DNA from: Bacteroidota bacterium
GTDB taxonomy: Bacteria; Bacteroidota; Bacteroidia; B-17B0; Aurantibacillaceae
DNA length: 15,923 nt
Direction of reading: 5' to 3'
Assembly (NCBI GenBank): GCA_025360565.1
Contig: JANYBY010000404.1
Span: 1-15,923 of the forward strand
The notes beneath the pieces were generated by a model. That model was not told the origin of the DNA, searched no databases, and worked only from the letters and a program-made list of their open reading frames with translations. The position numbers and the translations under genes are program-made. This document shows positions 7,921-15,123 of this stretch, piece after piece; within the stretch, counting starts at the first letter, position 1; each line of letters begins with the position of its first letter.

Positions 7921-8081
7921 TACCAAAAGCAAATATATTTTAGTCCAATCTTTTGGAAAAAACATCAGTATTTTCGTTGTCAATTTTCGGCGTAGCTGCT
8001 TGCTACGACTGCAATTTCCGCCTCAATCCTGACCGTTTTTTCTCACAAAATCTTTGGCCTAAAATATATCCGCATTTGGTA
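7921..8081. repeat. Long (~161 bp) imperfect inverted repeat, MITE-like
   Basis: The left end (7921-7948) reads TACCAAAAGCAAATATATTT then TAGTCCAA. The reverse complement of the right end (8054-8081) reads TACCAAATGCGGATATATTT then TAGGCCAA, giving 24 identical of 28. A hairpin CGTAGC-TGCTT-GCTACG sits at the centre (7991-8007). The interior arms are only loosely complementary. No open reading frame of note is inside. Its shape is that of a non-autonomous mobile or structural repeat, but no transposase is visible in the window. Confidence 0.65.
7930..7937 (-). promoter_or_regulatory. Possible -7 box (TATATTTG) for the SRPBCC gene
   Basis: On the minus strand the bases read TATATTTG, a perfect match to the TAnnTTTG -7 element of Bacteroidota, 49 bp upstream of the SRPBCC ATG. 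No good TTG -33 element is found 17-23 bp upstream, so the call is weak. The box lies inside the left end of the long inverted repeat. Confidence 0.3.
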
Positions 8082-8138
8082 TTACTCCCCGTAGCTATCA
8101 GGATGAAAATTGCAAAAAATGCAGGTTGTTAAACTTTT

Positions 8139-8163
8139 CGAAGTGAAGAGTCTCTATACTTCG
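8139..8163. repeat. 25-bp near-perfect palindrome
   Basis: CGAAGT at 8139-8144 pairs with ACTTCG at 8158-8163, and AGAG at 8147-8150 pairs with CTCT at 8152-8155 around a single central T. One mismatch and one G-T pair interrupt the stem. It lies between the long inverted repeat and the nested palindrome and may belong to the same repeat as the latter. Confidence 0.5.
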
Positions 8164-8175
8164 CTCAACTCCAAA

Positions 8176-8278
8176 TGTCAGTTCGAGTAGTCACGCCCGC
8201 CTCTTTTGGTGTGACGTATCGAGAACCGTCTCGATACGAAAATTTGAAAGAGGCACAAATTTTCTACTCGACTTGACA
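8176..8278. repeat. Triple-nested palindromic repeat (~103 bp)
   Basis: Three sets of complementary arms are stacked around one centre. The outer arms are TGTCAGTTCGAGTAG (8176-8190) and its counterpart at 8264-8278, with two mismatches. The middle arms are GCCTCTTT (8199-8206) and AAAGAGGC (8247-8254). The inner arms are a perfect 10-bp stem CGTATCGAGA / TCTCGATACG (8215-8224 and 8229-8238) with loop ACCG. This resembles a palindromic repeat with 'TCTCGATAC' cores that I recall between genes in Flavobacteria-like genomes. It contains no gene. Confidence 0.65.
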
Positions 8279-8300
8279 TCTCATTTTTACGGGAAATTTG

Positions 8301-8418
8301 AACCACAGGCAAGGAGAACACGAAGAAACCACAGAGGTAATTTATTTTGATATAGGGCCTTATAGTTTTAATTCTTAGTGTTTCTCTGTGTCCTCGGTGC
8401 CTTCTTGGTTAGTGGTTT
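8301..8418. repeat. Imperfect inverted repeat, 'CCACAGAGG' type, next to the RND pump stop
   Basis: The left arm (8301-8337) starts AACCACAGGCAAGGAGAACA and ends ACCACAGAGG. The right arm (8377-8418) contains TCTCTGTGTCCTCGGTGCCT and ends in AGTGGTTT. The arms are complementary with gaps and mismatches. The right arm ends 4 bases from the stop codon of the RND gene, so it is the first thing a transcript of the efflux operon would reach after translation ends. It may fold and act as a 3' boundary. With the three preceding repeats it fills the 541-bp gene-free stretch 7881-8421. Confidence 0.5.
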
Positions 8419-8421
8419 CGG

Positions 8422-11400
8422 TTACCGGTCCAAATCCCCGTAATCCAGTTTTTTTCTTTGAATGGCTAAAATTAATCTGCATACCAAAACAAAGAATGGA
8501 ATGTACATTAATACTTTTGGCAGATCGTAATGCACCAAAATAACTTCCGCTTTGCGTTTTAATCTTTCGGCAATTAAATACATGGCAGGTACTAATAACA
8601 ATGTTAAAATTGTTGCAAAGCCTAAACCAAATATCATGGTCCAGCTTAACGGACCCCAAAACACAACGTTATCGCCTCCAAAATGTATGTGTGGTGATGC
8701 GTGTGCCAGTAATCCTTCAAAATCTATATTTAATCCAACCGCGAGAGGTATCAATCCTAAAATCGCGGCGAAGGCAGTAAGTATTACAGGTGTCATACGT
8801 GTTCTTCCTGCATCAACCGTGGCATCGTACAAACTAACGCCTTTGAGCCTTGCCTCCTCGGCAAATTCCACGAGTAAGATCCCGTTTCGGACGACAATGC
8901 CCGCCAATGCTACGATTCCGATCCCTGTCATAATAATACTCATGTCCATTTTAAAAATGGCGGTTCCTAAAAGTACGCCTATCACACTTAAAATAATTTC
9001 GGATAAAATAATTATTGGTTTTCCAATGGAGTTAAATTGAATTACCAATACCAATAAAATTATTCCAATACTCATTTGCATGGCACTTCCTAAGAAGGCC
9101 CCTGTTTCGGCTTGTTCTTCCTGTTGCCCAGTAAATTTAACTTCAACCGCGCCCTCAGGCTTATAACCTTTAGAGGCCTCTTGTAATTTTGCCACTACAT
9201 TGTTGGCGTTAAATCCTTCCAACACATCAGAGGATAAAGTGATAACACGTTTATTTTGTTTGCGTTTAATTCCGCCATAAGTATTTTCGTAACGAATGTC
9301 GCAAAAGGCCGAAAGAGGCACTGAACGCAGCATCCCGTTCATGTTCATATCTCTAAAAGTAATTTTTGTATTTCGAACCTCTTCAATGTTTGTGCGTTGG
9401 TTATACTGATATCTTAATTGAATGGGATATTCGTCATTCGCATCTCTGAATTTGCTTGGGTTGTCAATTCCAAAAACAGATTTACGGATCTCCATGGCTA
9501 ATTGCGCTGAGGAAATTCCTTCTCTGTTTGCGCGCTCCCTGTCTACATCAAAAACAATTTCAGGTTTGTTATCCACAAAATCCGTTTTTAATTCGGCTAC
9601 ACCGGGCACTTCGCTTTTTTCTAAAAAACGTTTTAAGTTTCGGGCATTGCTTACCAATTCTTCAAACTTATCTCCTTTTATTTCAATATTTATTGGTTTA
9701 CCAACGGGCGGACCGGCCTGTTCTTTATTACAAGTTATTTCGGCTCCGGCAATATTCCATTTATTTGCCTGAAGCGCTTTTAAATATTTCATCGAGCTTT
9801 GTCCGTTACGTGCGCTGAACTCCACAAAGTTGATCGCAATTTTTCCGCGATTAGCGTATGAACTTTGATCTTCGTCCTGCGGATCGGTAACACCAATGGT
9901 TACGTTGGTAATGATGGAAGAAACAATGGGATTATTTTCGCCGATAATGGCGTTCACTTTTTTCTCTACCAATTTCATAATAGAATTTGTTTTTGCAGGA
10001 TCTGTTCCTTCGGGTAATTTTACATACACAAACGCATTATTAGGATCGCCTTGCGGAAAGAACACCACGTTGGGGGCACGCACTTTCATTAATACAATTG
10101 AAAAAATAAATAAGCCAAGCGTCATTAATAATAATTTATAAGGGCGTTTTAATCCCCATACCAACAATCTTGTGTACCCTCTTTGGAAGGCAGGCCAGGC
10201 TTTAGTTTGAAAACCTTCTATCGCTTTGTATAAAAATAATCTGTGCACGATCATAAATAAAGCGAAGAAGATCATTAAATTTCCAATTGCCATATGCCCG
10301 CCGCTGTAACAGATGAGCGCAATTAAACCGTAAACCAATAAGCGCAACCAGGCTTTGCGTGTTAGGCGGCCATATTGTTTTGCTTCTTCGTGATGCGGTT
10401 TCATGAAATCGACAGCAAACACCGGATTAATAATATAGGCTACAAAAAGAGAAGCGAGTAAAGTTATAATTAATGTAACGGGCAAGTAAAACATAAATTT
10501 TCCGATCATGCCCGGCCAAAAGGCTAGGGGAATAAAGGGTGCAAGGGTGGTGATGGTTCCGCTTAAAACAGGAAGGAACACCTCACCTGCCGCCATTTTT
10601 GCCGCGGTTTTAATATCTTTTTTCCCATTATCAAATAAACGGTGGGTGTTTTCAATTACAACAATGGCATCGTCCACCACAATTCCGAGTGCCAATAAAA
10701 ACGCGAAGAGTACGATCATGTTCATGGTAAAGCCAATGCTTGGCATAAACATAAAGGCGATGAACATGGATAGGGGCACGGATAGCGCCACGAACAAAGC
10801 GTTGGTAACACCCATAAAGAACATTAAAATTAATGTTACCAAAATAAACCCGATGATGATGGTATTTATTAAGTCGTGTAAAGTTAATTTTGTTTTATCA
10901 GATTGATCGGCTGTAATTTTTATATCGATGTTTTTTGGAAACTCTGTTTTTTTTAATTCCTCAATGGTTGATTTTATTTTATCGGAAGCGGAAATTAAAT
11001 TTTCGCCGGCGCGTTTAATAACGTTGAGGGTAATTACATTTTTTCCGCTTAAGCGTGCGTAACTTTCCGATTCCCTTGCGGTGTCAACTATCTGCGCGAA
11101 ATCCTTTAAATAAAGGCGTGCGCCTGATTGAGAACCAATAACCAGATTTTTTATTTCGTCAATTGATTTAAATTCATTTTTAATACTGATGGTACGTTTT
11201 GTTCCATCCATTGGAATTTGTCCGCCGCTGATGCTGATATTTTCGCTGCCGATAGCACGCTCTATATCGCCCATGCCCATTTGCATGGATTGCATTTTGT
11301 ACATATCCAAATTCACTTGAATTTCGCGGTCGGGTGCGCCAACCATTTTAACTTCGGTAATTTCTTTTAGGCCTTCTATTCTGTCTTTAAGGTCATCGGC

Positions 11401-11883
11401 ATATTCTTTTAAACGTTGCAGATCCATATCGCCCGCAATGTTAATGTACATAATGGGTAATTCAGAAAACGCGAGCTCTTTTACAAAAGGCTGACGGGTT
11501 AAGCCTGTTGGCAGATCTGATTTTGCTTCATCCACTTTATCTTTAATATACTGTCGCGCTTTATCAACGCTAATATTGGTGTTGAATTCGGCGGTAATTA
11601 ACGATACATCCTGCATAGAATTGCTCGTTAATTTTTTAATACCCGGAATGGATTTTAATTTTTTCTCTAAAGGTTTAGTAATTGTATTCTCAATATTTGT
11701 GGGGGAGTTACCCGCGTAAACCGTACTGATAAAAAATTTGGGAACAACAATATCCGGAAAACTTTCTTTCGGTAAATTGTTGTACGAGCTTATTCCCATT
11801 AGGGTAATAATAATAACGCCTATATAAACGGCGGTTTTATTATCAATAGCCCAACTGCTTGGTTTAAATTGTTTGAAGTCCAT
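8422..11883 (-). CDS. RND-family (HAE1/AcrB-like) efflux pump, inner-membrane subunit
   Basis: The 1153-residue proton-driven transporter is the pump of the tripartite exporter. It has the family's two-fold design: TM1 near 18-36 and a periplasmic porter region, TM2-TM6 (about 338-490), then a second TM/porter half. The TM4 proton-relay pair Asp404-Asp405 is present in GIVVDDAIVVIEN. In TM10 the usual Lys (K940 of AcrB) is replaced by Arg999 in GIVVRNGILLVEF. It is about 100 residues longer than AcrB, with two extra hydrophobic segments between TM6 and TM7 (about 513-528 and 533-550) and another near the C-terminus (about 1123-1142). It is the last gene of the operon, 31 bp after the fusion protein. 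The substrate cannot be told from sequence. Heavy-metal CusA-type pumps are a less likely alternative, as I see no methionine relay. Confidence 0.93.
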   Translation of the reverse strand: MDFKQFKPSSWAIDNKTAVYIGVIIITLMGISSYNNLPKESFPDIVVPKFFISTVYAGNSPTNIENTITKPLEKKLKSIPGIKKLTSNSMQDVSLITAEFNTNISVDKARQYIKDKVDEAKSDLPTGLTRQPFVKELAFSELPIMYINIAGDMDLQRLKEYADDLKDRIEGLKEITEVKMVGAPDREIQVNLDMYKMQSMQMGMGDIERAIGSENISISGGQIPMDGTKRTISIKNEFKSIDEIKNLVIGSQSGARLYLKDFAQIVDTARESESYARLSGKNVITLNVIKRAGENLISASDKIKSTIEELKKTEFPKNIDIKITADQSDKTKLTLHDLINTIIIGFILVTLILMFFMGVTNALFVALSVPLSMFIAFMFMPSIGFTMNMIVLFAFLLALGIVVDDAIVVIENTHRLFDNGKKDIKTAAKMAAGEVFLPVLSGTITTLAPFIPLAFWPGMIGKFMFYLPVTLIITLLASLFVAYIINPVFAVDFMKPHHEEAKQYGRLTRKAWLRLLVYGLIALICYSGGHMAIGNLMIFFALFMIVHRLFLYKAIEGFQTKAWPAFQRGYTRLLVWGLKRPYKLLLMTLGLFIFSIVLMKVRAPNVVFFPQGDPNNAFVYVKLPEGTDPAKTNSIMKLVEKKVNAIIGENNPIVSSIITNVTIGVTDPQDEDQSSYANRGKIAINFVEFSARNGQSSMKYLKALQANKWNIAGAEITCNKEQAGPPVGKPINIEIKGDKFEELVSNARNLKRFLEKSEVPGVAELKTDFVDNKPEIVFDVDRERANREGISSAQLAMEIRKSVFGIDNPSKFRDANDEYPIQLRYQYNQRTNIEEVRNTKITFRDMNMNGMLRSVPLSAFCDIRYENTYGGIKRKQNKRVITLSSDVLEGFNANNVVAKLQEASKGYKPEGAVEVKFTGQQEEQAETGAFLGSAMQMSIGIILLVLVIQFNSIGKPIIILSEIILSVIGVLLGTAIFKMDMSIIMTGIGIVALAGIVVRNGILLVEFAEEARLKGVSLYDATVDAGRTRMTPVILTAFAAILGLIPLAVGLNIDFEGLLAHASPHIHFGGDNVVFWGPLSWTMIFGLGFATILTLLLVPAMYLIAERLKRKAEVILVHYDLPKVLMYIPFFVLVCRLILAIQRKKLDYGDLDR

Positions 11884-11914
11884 ATTTTAAATTCTCACTC
11901 TTAATTCTTAAATC

Positions 11915-13057
11915 TCAATTCTTAATTTTAATCGCGTCTCCCTCATTCAATCCGTCGTAACCTGCCGTGATCAGCAGATCGGCAGGTAGTAATCCGGCAG
12001 TAATTTCAACACGCCCATTATACTCTTTGCCAAGGGTAATATTTTTTTTAACTGCTTTGTCGTTATCCGCAACTAATACAAAGGTTTGGCCTTTCAGATC
12101 TTTTTGTACGTAATTTAAAGGGATTGAAACGACGGGTTTTTGTGATCTATAATCATTAATACTTAGGATAGTGATCTGGTTAGGATGATATTCTTTTTTG
12201 TTATCCAATAAGATCTCGATACCAAAAGTGCGGTTTAAATTGCTGATAGAGCGGGAAGAATAATTTATACGCGATGTTAATGTATCATTTGAATCAGGAA
12301 ATTTTATTAACACTTCGTCTCCTTTGTGAACCTTAGCGGCATAGCTTTCGGCGAGGTCGGCCTTTATTTTCAGATTATTAAAATTAATAACTCTTATGGC
12401 AGGCAATCCCGGCGCGGTTAATTGCCCAAGTTTAATATCTACAGCATCAACAGTTCCATCAATTGGCGAAATTATCTTTGTCATACGCACTTGTTCATGA
12501 AGGGTAGCCATCTTTTTTTCGAGGCTTTCTTTTTGCGTTTTTGCTTGAAGAAATTGCACTTCGGTTCCGATCTTTTGATCCCACAAAGCTTTTTGTTTTT
12601 CGTAAAGTTGATTTACCAATTCAGCATTTGTTTGAATGTCAGATATGCTTTGTTGTAAAGCGCGCGCGTCTGTTTCAGCAAGCACCTGGCCTTTTGTTAC
12701 GGGATCGCCGGCCTTTACATTTATTTTTGTAATGGTGCCGGGCATTTCTGATGCCAGTGAAACACTTTCTTCCGCGTCAACTCTTCCCTGAGCATTAATG
12801 TAGGTTTTAAAAATTTCGGGTTTAATGCCTGAAGCTTCCACCAAAATAAATTTTTTGCCGGAGTCGCCCTCCAGTTTTGAGATCTTCGATGCCACATCGG
12901 CCAGCTGGGTTTTAAGGTCAGCTTGTTTTGCTTTAAGGTCGTTTAAACTTTCTTTTTTTTCGCCTCCGCAGGAAATTAAAACCATTGCAGATATAAGCGC
13001 AGGTAAAAAATAATTCTGGATCTTTTTCTTTGTATGTTGCATATTAGTGTTTGACAT
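11915..13057 (-). CDS. RND efflux membrane-fusion (periplasmic adaptor) lipoprotein
   Basis: The 380-residue protein bridges the pump and the outer-membrane channel. The signal segment ends in LISC30 followed by GG, a good lipobox, so it is probably a lipid-anchored adaptor. Residues ~36-64 form a Lys/Leu/Ala-rich heptad-like stretch not found in AcrA-type adaptors. The lipoyl halves are GTITKINVKAGDPVTKGQVL (near 108-128) and ISPIDGTVDAVDIKLGQL (near 197-214). They flank a helical hairpin (about 130-193). Beta-barrel and membrane-proximal domains follow, ending AGYDGLNEGDAIKIKN. The start is either ATG 13057 or the in-frame ATG 13042; both keep the lipobox. It starts 19 bp after the OMF stop, inside the operon. 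Confidence 0.92.
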   Translation of the reverse strand: MSNTNMQHTKKKIQNYFLPALISAMVLISCGGEKKESLNDLKAKQADLKTQLADVASKISKLEGDSGKKFILVEASGIKPEIFKTYINAQGRVDAEESVSLASEMPGTITKINVKAGDPVTKGQVLAETDARALQQSISDIQTNAELVNQLYEKQKALWDQKIGTEVQFLQAKTQKESLEKKMATLHEQVRMTKIISPIDGTVDAVDIKLGQLTAPGLPAIRVINFNNLKIKADLAESYAAKVHKGDEVLIKFPDSNDTLTSRINYSSRSISNLNRTFGIEILLDNKKEYHPNQITILSINDYRSQKPVVSIPLNYVQKDLKGQTFVLVADNDKAVKKNITLGKEYNGRVEITAGLLPADLLITAGYDGLNEGDAIKIKN

Positions 13058-13076
13058 AAATTCGTAATTTTTAATT

Positions 13077-14411
13077 TTATTTAATCAATGTTCCGGTAGC
13101 TTTTAAATAATCTATTTTGTAAATAAGCATATCGTAAACGGCGTTATAATAATTTGTTTGGGCTTCTTTTAATGCAGTTTGCGCTATAACAATTTCAAGG
13201 TTGTTGCCAATACCGCCCTGATATTTTTTTTGTGCCACATCGTAAACGTGGTTTGCCAATTCCATATTCTTTTTTTGGGTGATCATGCTTAAATACGCGT
13301 TAGAGTATGAGATGCCGGCTACACTGGATTCGAGTTCGGCCGAAAGCTCAATTGTTTTTAAGGTGTTAACATTTTTGTTTACGGTAATTTTAGCTTGTTG
13401 AATTTTTGAATTGCGGAACAAGCCATCAAAAACATTCACATTAAGTGTTACGCCGATCAAAGCAATTTTAAACCAAGGCTGGCTTCCGTCAAACAAATCA
13501 AATTTTTGCCTTTGGGCGTTGTATTGATAAGAACCGTAAGCGGCTAAAGTGGGTAAATAACCAAGCTTTAAACGTTTCAGGTCAAGTTCATACAAACGCT
13601 GTTGGGCTTGTAATACTTGGTATTCGGGACGTTTGGTAACATCGGGTTTGCCGGCCGAAATAATATTTTCTTCAGTACCCTGAAGCGCAATGGTATCAGG
13701 TAAGATGATGGGATCTGAAATTTTATATCCCATTTGAAATTTGAGAATGTTTTCTGAAAGCGAAATTAAATTAACTATTTTATCTTTTTCGGTTACAAGG
13801 TTGTTGTATTGCACTTCCAAACGCTCAACATCTATTTGCTCAACAAATCCCTGCGCGTTCAGGGCTTTTGTATCGTCTAATATTTTTTTGAGCTTCACAA
13901 TATTTGCCTCGAGCAACTTTATTCTTTCTTTATTAATAATAGAATTGTAATATGCCTTTGAAACCGCTGATACAAGATCGGCTTTGTTGCGGTTAACATT
14001 GATGCGAGCGAGATTTATAAATTCTTTGGCCGCAGTCATACCCACAACATAATCGCTGCTAAATATTAATTGCGATGCACTAATACCGGCAGATGCATTG
14101 TACTTTGTGCCAAATTTTACAGGAATGTATGAACCCGCAGGTGCACCAAAAAACTGGCCGGGTAATAAAGATGTAGGGAGTTCAAGATAATCTTTAATAT
14201 CGATGCTACCGTTAATTTGTGGCAGGCCTGCAGATCTTATTTCGTTCTTTCTGTATTCAGCGTTTTTTTGGTCTAAGCCCGCGTTCAGGTAACTCGGACT
14301 ATTTTTTAAAGCATACTCAACAGCTTGCTGCAGTGTGAAGGAGTTATTTTGCTGTTGCGCAAAAAGAGATCCAAAACAAGAAAGAGTTGCGGCTATAAAT
14401 ATTTTCTTCAT
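13077..14411 (-). CDS. TolC-like outer-membrane efflux protein (OEP family)
   Basis: The 444-residue protein is the outer-membrane exit duct of the tripartite pump. A signal peptide (MKKIFIAATLSCFGSLFA, cleavage before Gln19) is followed by two repeated OEP halves. The first opens with FTLQQAVEYALKNSPSYLNA and the second with RPEYQVLQAQQRLYELDLKR. Each has long helices and beta segments such as YNASAGISASQLIFSS and ALIGVTLNVNVFDGLF. The near-C-terminal YQGGIGNNLEIVIAQ motif is typical. I start at ATG 14411. An in-frame TTG at 14423 lies inside the regulator gene and would only add four charged residues before the signal peptide. The start is one base after the TAA of the TetR gene, suggesting translational coupling. 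Confidence 0.92.
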   Translation of the reverse strand: MKKIFIAATLSCFGSLFAQQQNNSFTLQQAVEYALKNSPSYLNAGLDQKNAEYRKNEIRSAGLPQINGSIDIKDYLELPTSLLPGQFFGAPAGSYIPVKFGTKYNASAGISASQLIFSSDYVVGMTAAKEFINLARINVNRNKADLVSAVSKAYYNSIINKERIKLLEANIVKLKKILDDTKALNAQGFVEQIDVERLEVQYNNLVTEKDKIVNLISLSENILKFQMGYKISDPIILPDTIALQGTEENIISAGKPDVTKRPEYQVLQAQQRLYELDLKRLKLGYLPTLAAYGSYQYNAQRQKFDLFDGSQPWFKIALIGVTLNVNVFDGLFRNSKIQQAKITVNKNVNTLKTIELSAELESSVAGISYSNAYLSMITQKKNMELANHVYDVAQKKYQGGIGNNLEIVIAQTALKEAQTNYYNAVYDMLIYKIDYLKATGTLIK

Positions 14412-14412
14412 C

Positions 14413-15018
14413 TTATTCTTCAACTATATTTTTGTGTTTATTAATCAGTTTATGTCCTTTAAGTGTACAAATGCCATATAAAAAGTGTTCGGTCATTGCC
14501 AACTGTACTTCCAGCATGCTAAATTTATCTGCCGGAAATACTCTTCCATGTAATCCCATGTCAATATTCTCTAAACGCATGCGGGCAAGTAATTTTATAT
14601 TTACATCGTTGCGCACTAATCCGTCGACCTGCCCTTTGTTAAGACAACGTTCAATGCTCTCGAGAATAAATCCGTTTTTAAAATCTTCATAAAGTTTCCA
14701 GGTGTTTGGATAAAATTTATGCAATTCGTGAAATAGAATAGGATTAATGTTGCCGATAATATCTTTTAGGTTCTTCATGATCCCGAAAACTTCCACCACC
14801 AAGTTCTCAGATTCAGTGTATGTTTTTGAACACATGATCCTGTCTTCTTCAATTTTATATTGCATTATCGAATGCACCATTTCATCCTTATCCTTATAGT
14901 ACTGGTAAATTGTTTTTTTGCTCATGCCTAAATGTTTGGCAATCTCATCCATGGTAATATTTTTAATACCATATTTAAAAAACAATTCTTCGGCCCCTTT
15001 TAATATCTTTTCTTTCAT
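14413..15018 (-). CDS. TetR/AcrR-family transcriptional regulator, likely of the efflux operon
   Basis: The 201-residue protein has the N-terminal TetR DNA-binding domain: KILKGAEELFFKYGIKNITM, then the helix-turn-helix DEIAKHLGMSKKTIYQYYKD (about 24-43), then DKDEMVHSIM. The C-terminal ~140 residues are all-helical and poorly conserved, as usual for a ligand-binding and dimer domain. The start is ATG 15018; a GTG at 15021 would add one Met. It is the first gene of the operon and probably represses its own promoter together with the pump genes until an effector, often a pump substrate, binds (family knowledge and inference). The palindrome at 15074-15083 is the likely operator. The stop is one base before the OMF start. 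Confidence 0.92.
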   Translation of the reverse strand: MKEKILKGAEELFFKYGIKNITMDEIAKHLGMSKKTIYQYYKDKDEMVHSIMQYKIEEDRIMCSKTYTESENLVVEVFGIMKNLKDIIGNINPILFHELHKFYPNTWKLYEDFKNGFILESIERCLNKGQVDGLVRNDVNIKLLARMRLENIDMGLHGRVFPADKFSMLEVQLAMTEHFLYGICTLKGHKLINKHKNIVEE

Positions 15019-15050
15019 CACTTTTTACCTTAAGTATTCAAAATCCGACA

Positions 15051-15081
15051 CAAAACTAAGAAAACTATTTTTGACTTGCAA
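15051..15081 (-). promoter_or_regulatory. Promoter of the TetR-efflux operon
   Basis: On the minus strand, TTG at 15081-15079 (-33) is followed after 20 bases by TAGTTTTG at 15058-15051, a perfect TAnnTTTG -7 element. This puts a start site roughly 25 bases upstream of the TetR ATG. The match to the Bacteroidota promoter pattern is good in both sequence and spacing. Confidence 0.6.
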
Positions 15082-15083
15082 GT
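15074..15083. promoter_or_regulatory. Palindrome ACTTGCAAGT, candidate TetR operator
   Basis: This is a perfect 10-bp palindrome between the divergent TetR and M23 genes. Its two TTG half-sites (15076-15078 on the plus strand, 15081-15079 on the minus strand) coincide with the predicted -33 elements of both promoters. A TetR dimer bound here would block the operon promoter and probably the other one too. TetR operators are often longer than 10 bp; the flanks here are not clearly symmetric. Confidence 0.45.
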
Positions 15084-15107
15084 TTCCTGTTAAAAAAATT
15101 ATTTTTG
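15076..15107 (+). promoter_or_regulatory. Promoter of the M23 peptidase gene
   Basis: TTG at 15076-15078 is followed after 21 bases by TATTTTTG at 15100-15107, a perfect TAnnTTTG -7 element. The start codon is 16 bases further on, giving a very short leader. A second TATTTTTG lies at 15066-15073 but has no TTG at a suitable distance upstream. Confidence 0.55.
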
Positions 15108-15123
15108 CATCTTTACAGCCTAA

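Noticed and set aside
7881..8421. CRISPR array or attachment site
   Set aside because: The repeats are inverted, differ from each other and have no regular spacers; no integrase, cas gene or tRNA is nearby.
8375..8659. Minus-strand frame ending TTNQEGTEDTEKH
   Set aside because: It overlaps the RND gene in another frame and its tail is just the translated inverted repeat at 8377-8418.
8552..10906. Several plus-strand open frames opposite the RND gene
   Set aside because: They are antisense shadows of a clear 1153-residue transporter with intact motifs.
11884..11914. AT-rich repeated CTTAATTCTTAAAT words between the adaptor and pump genes
   Set aside because: Only about 31 bp of low-complexity sequence; no clear unit length or regulatory meaning.
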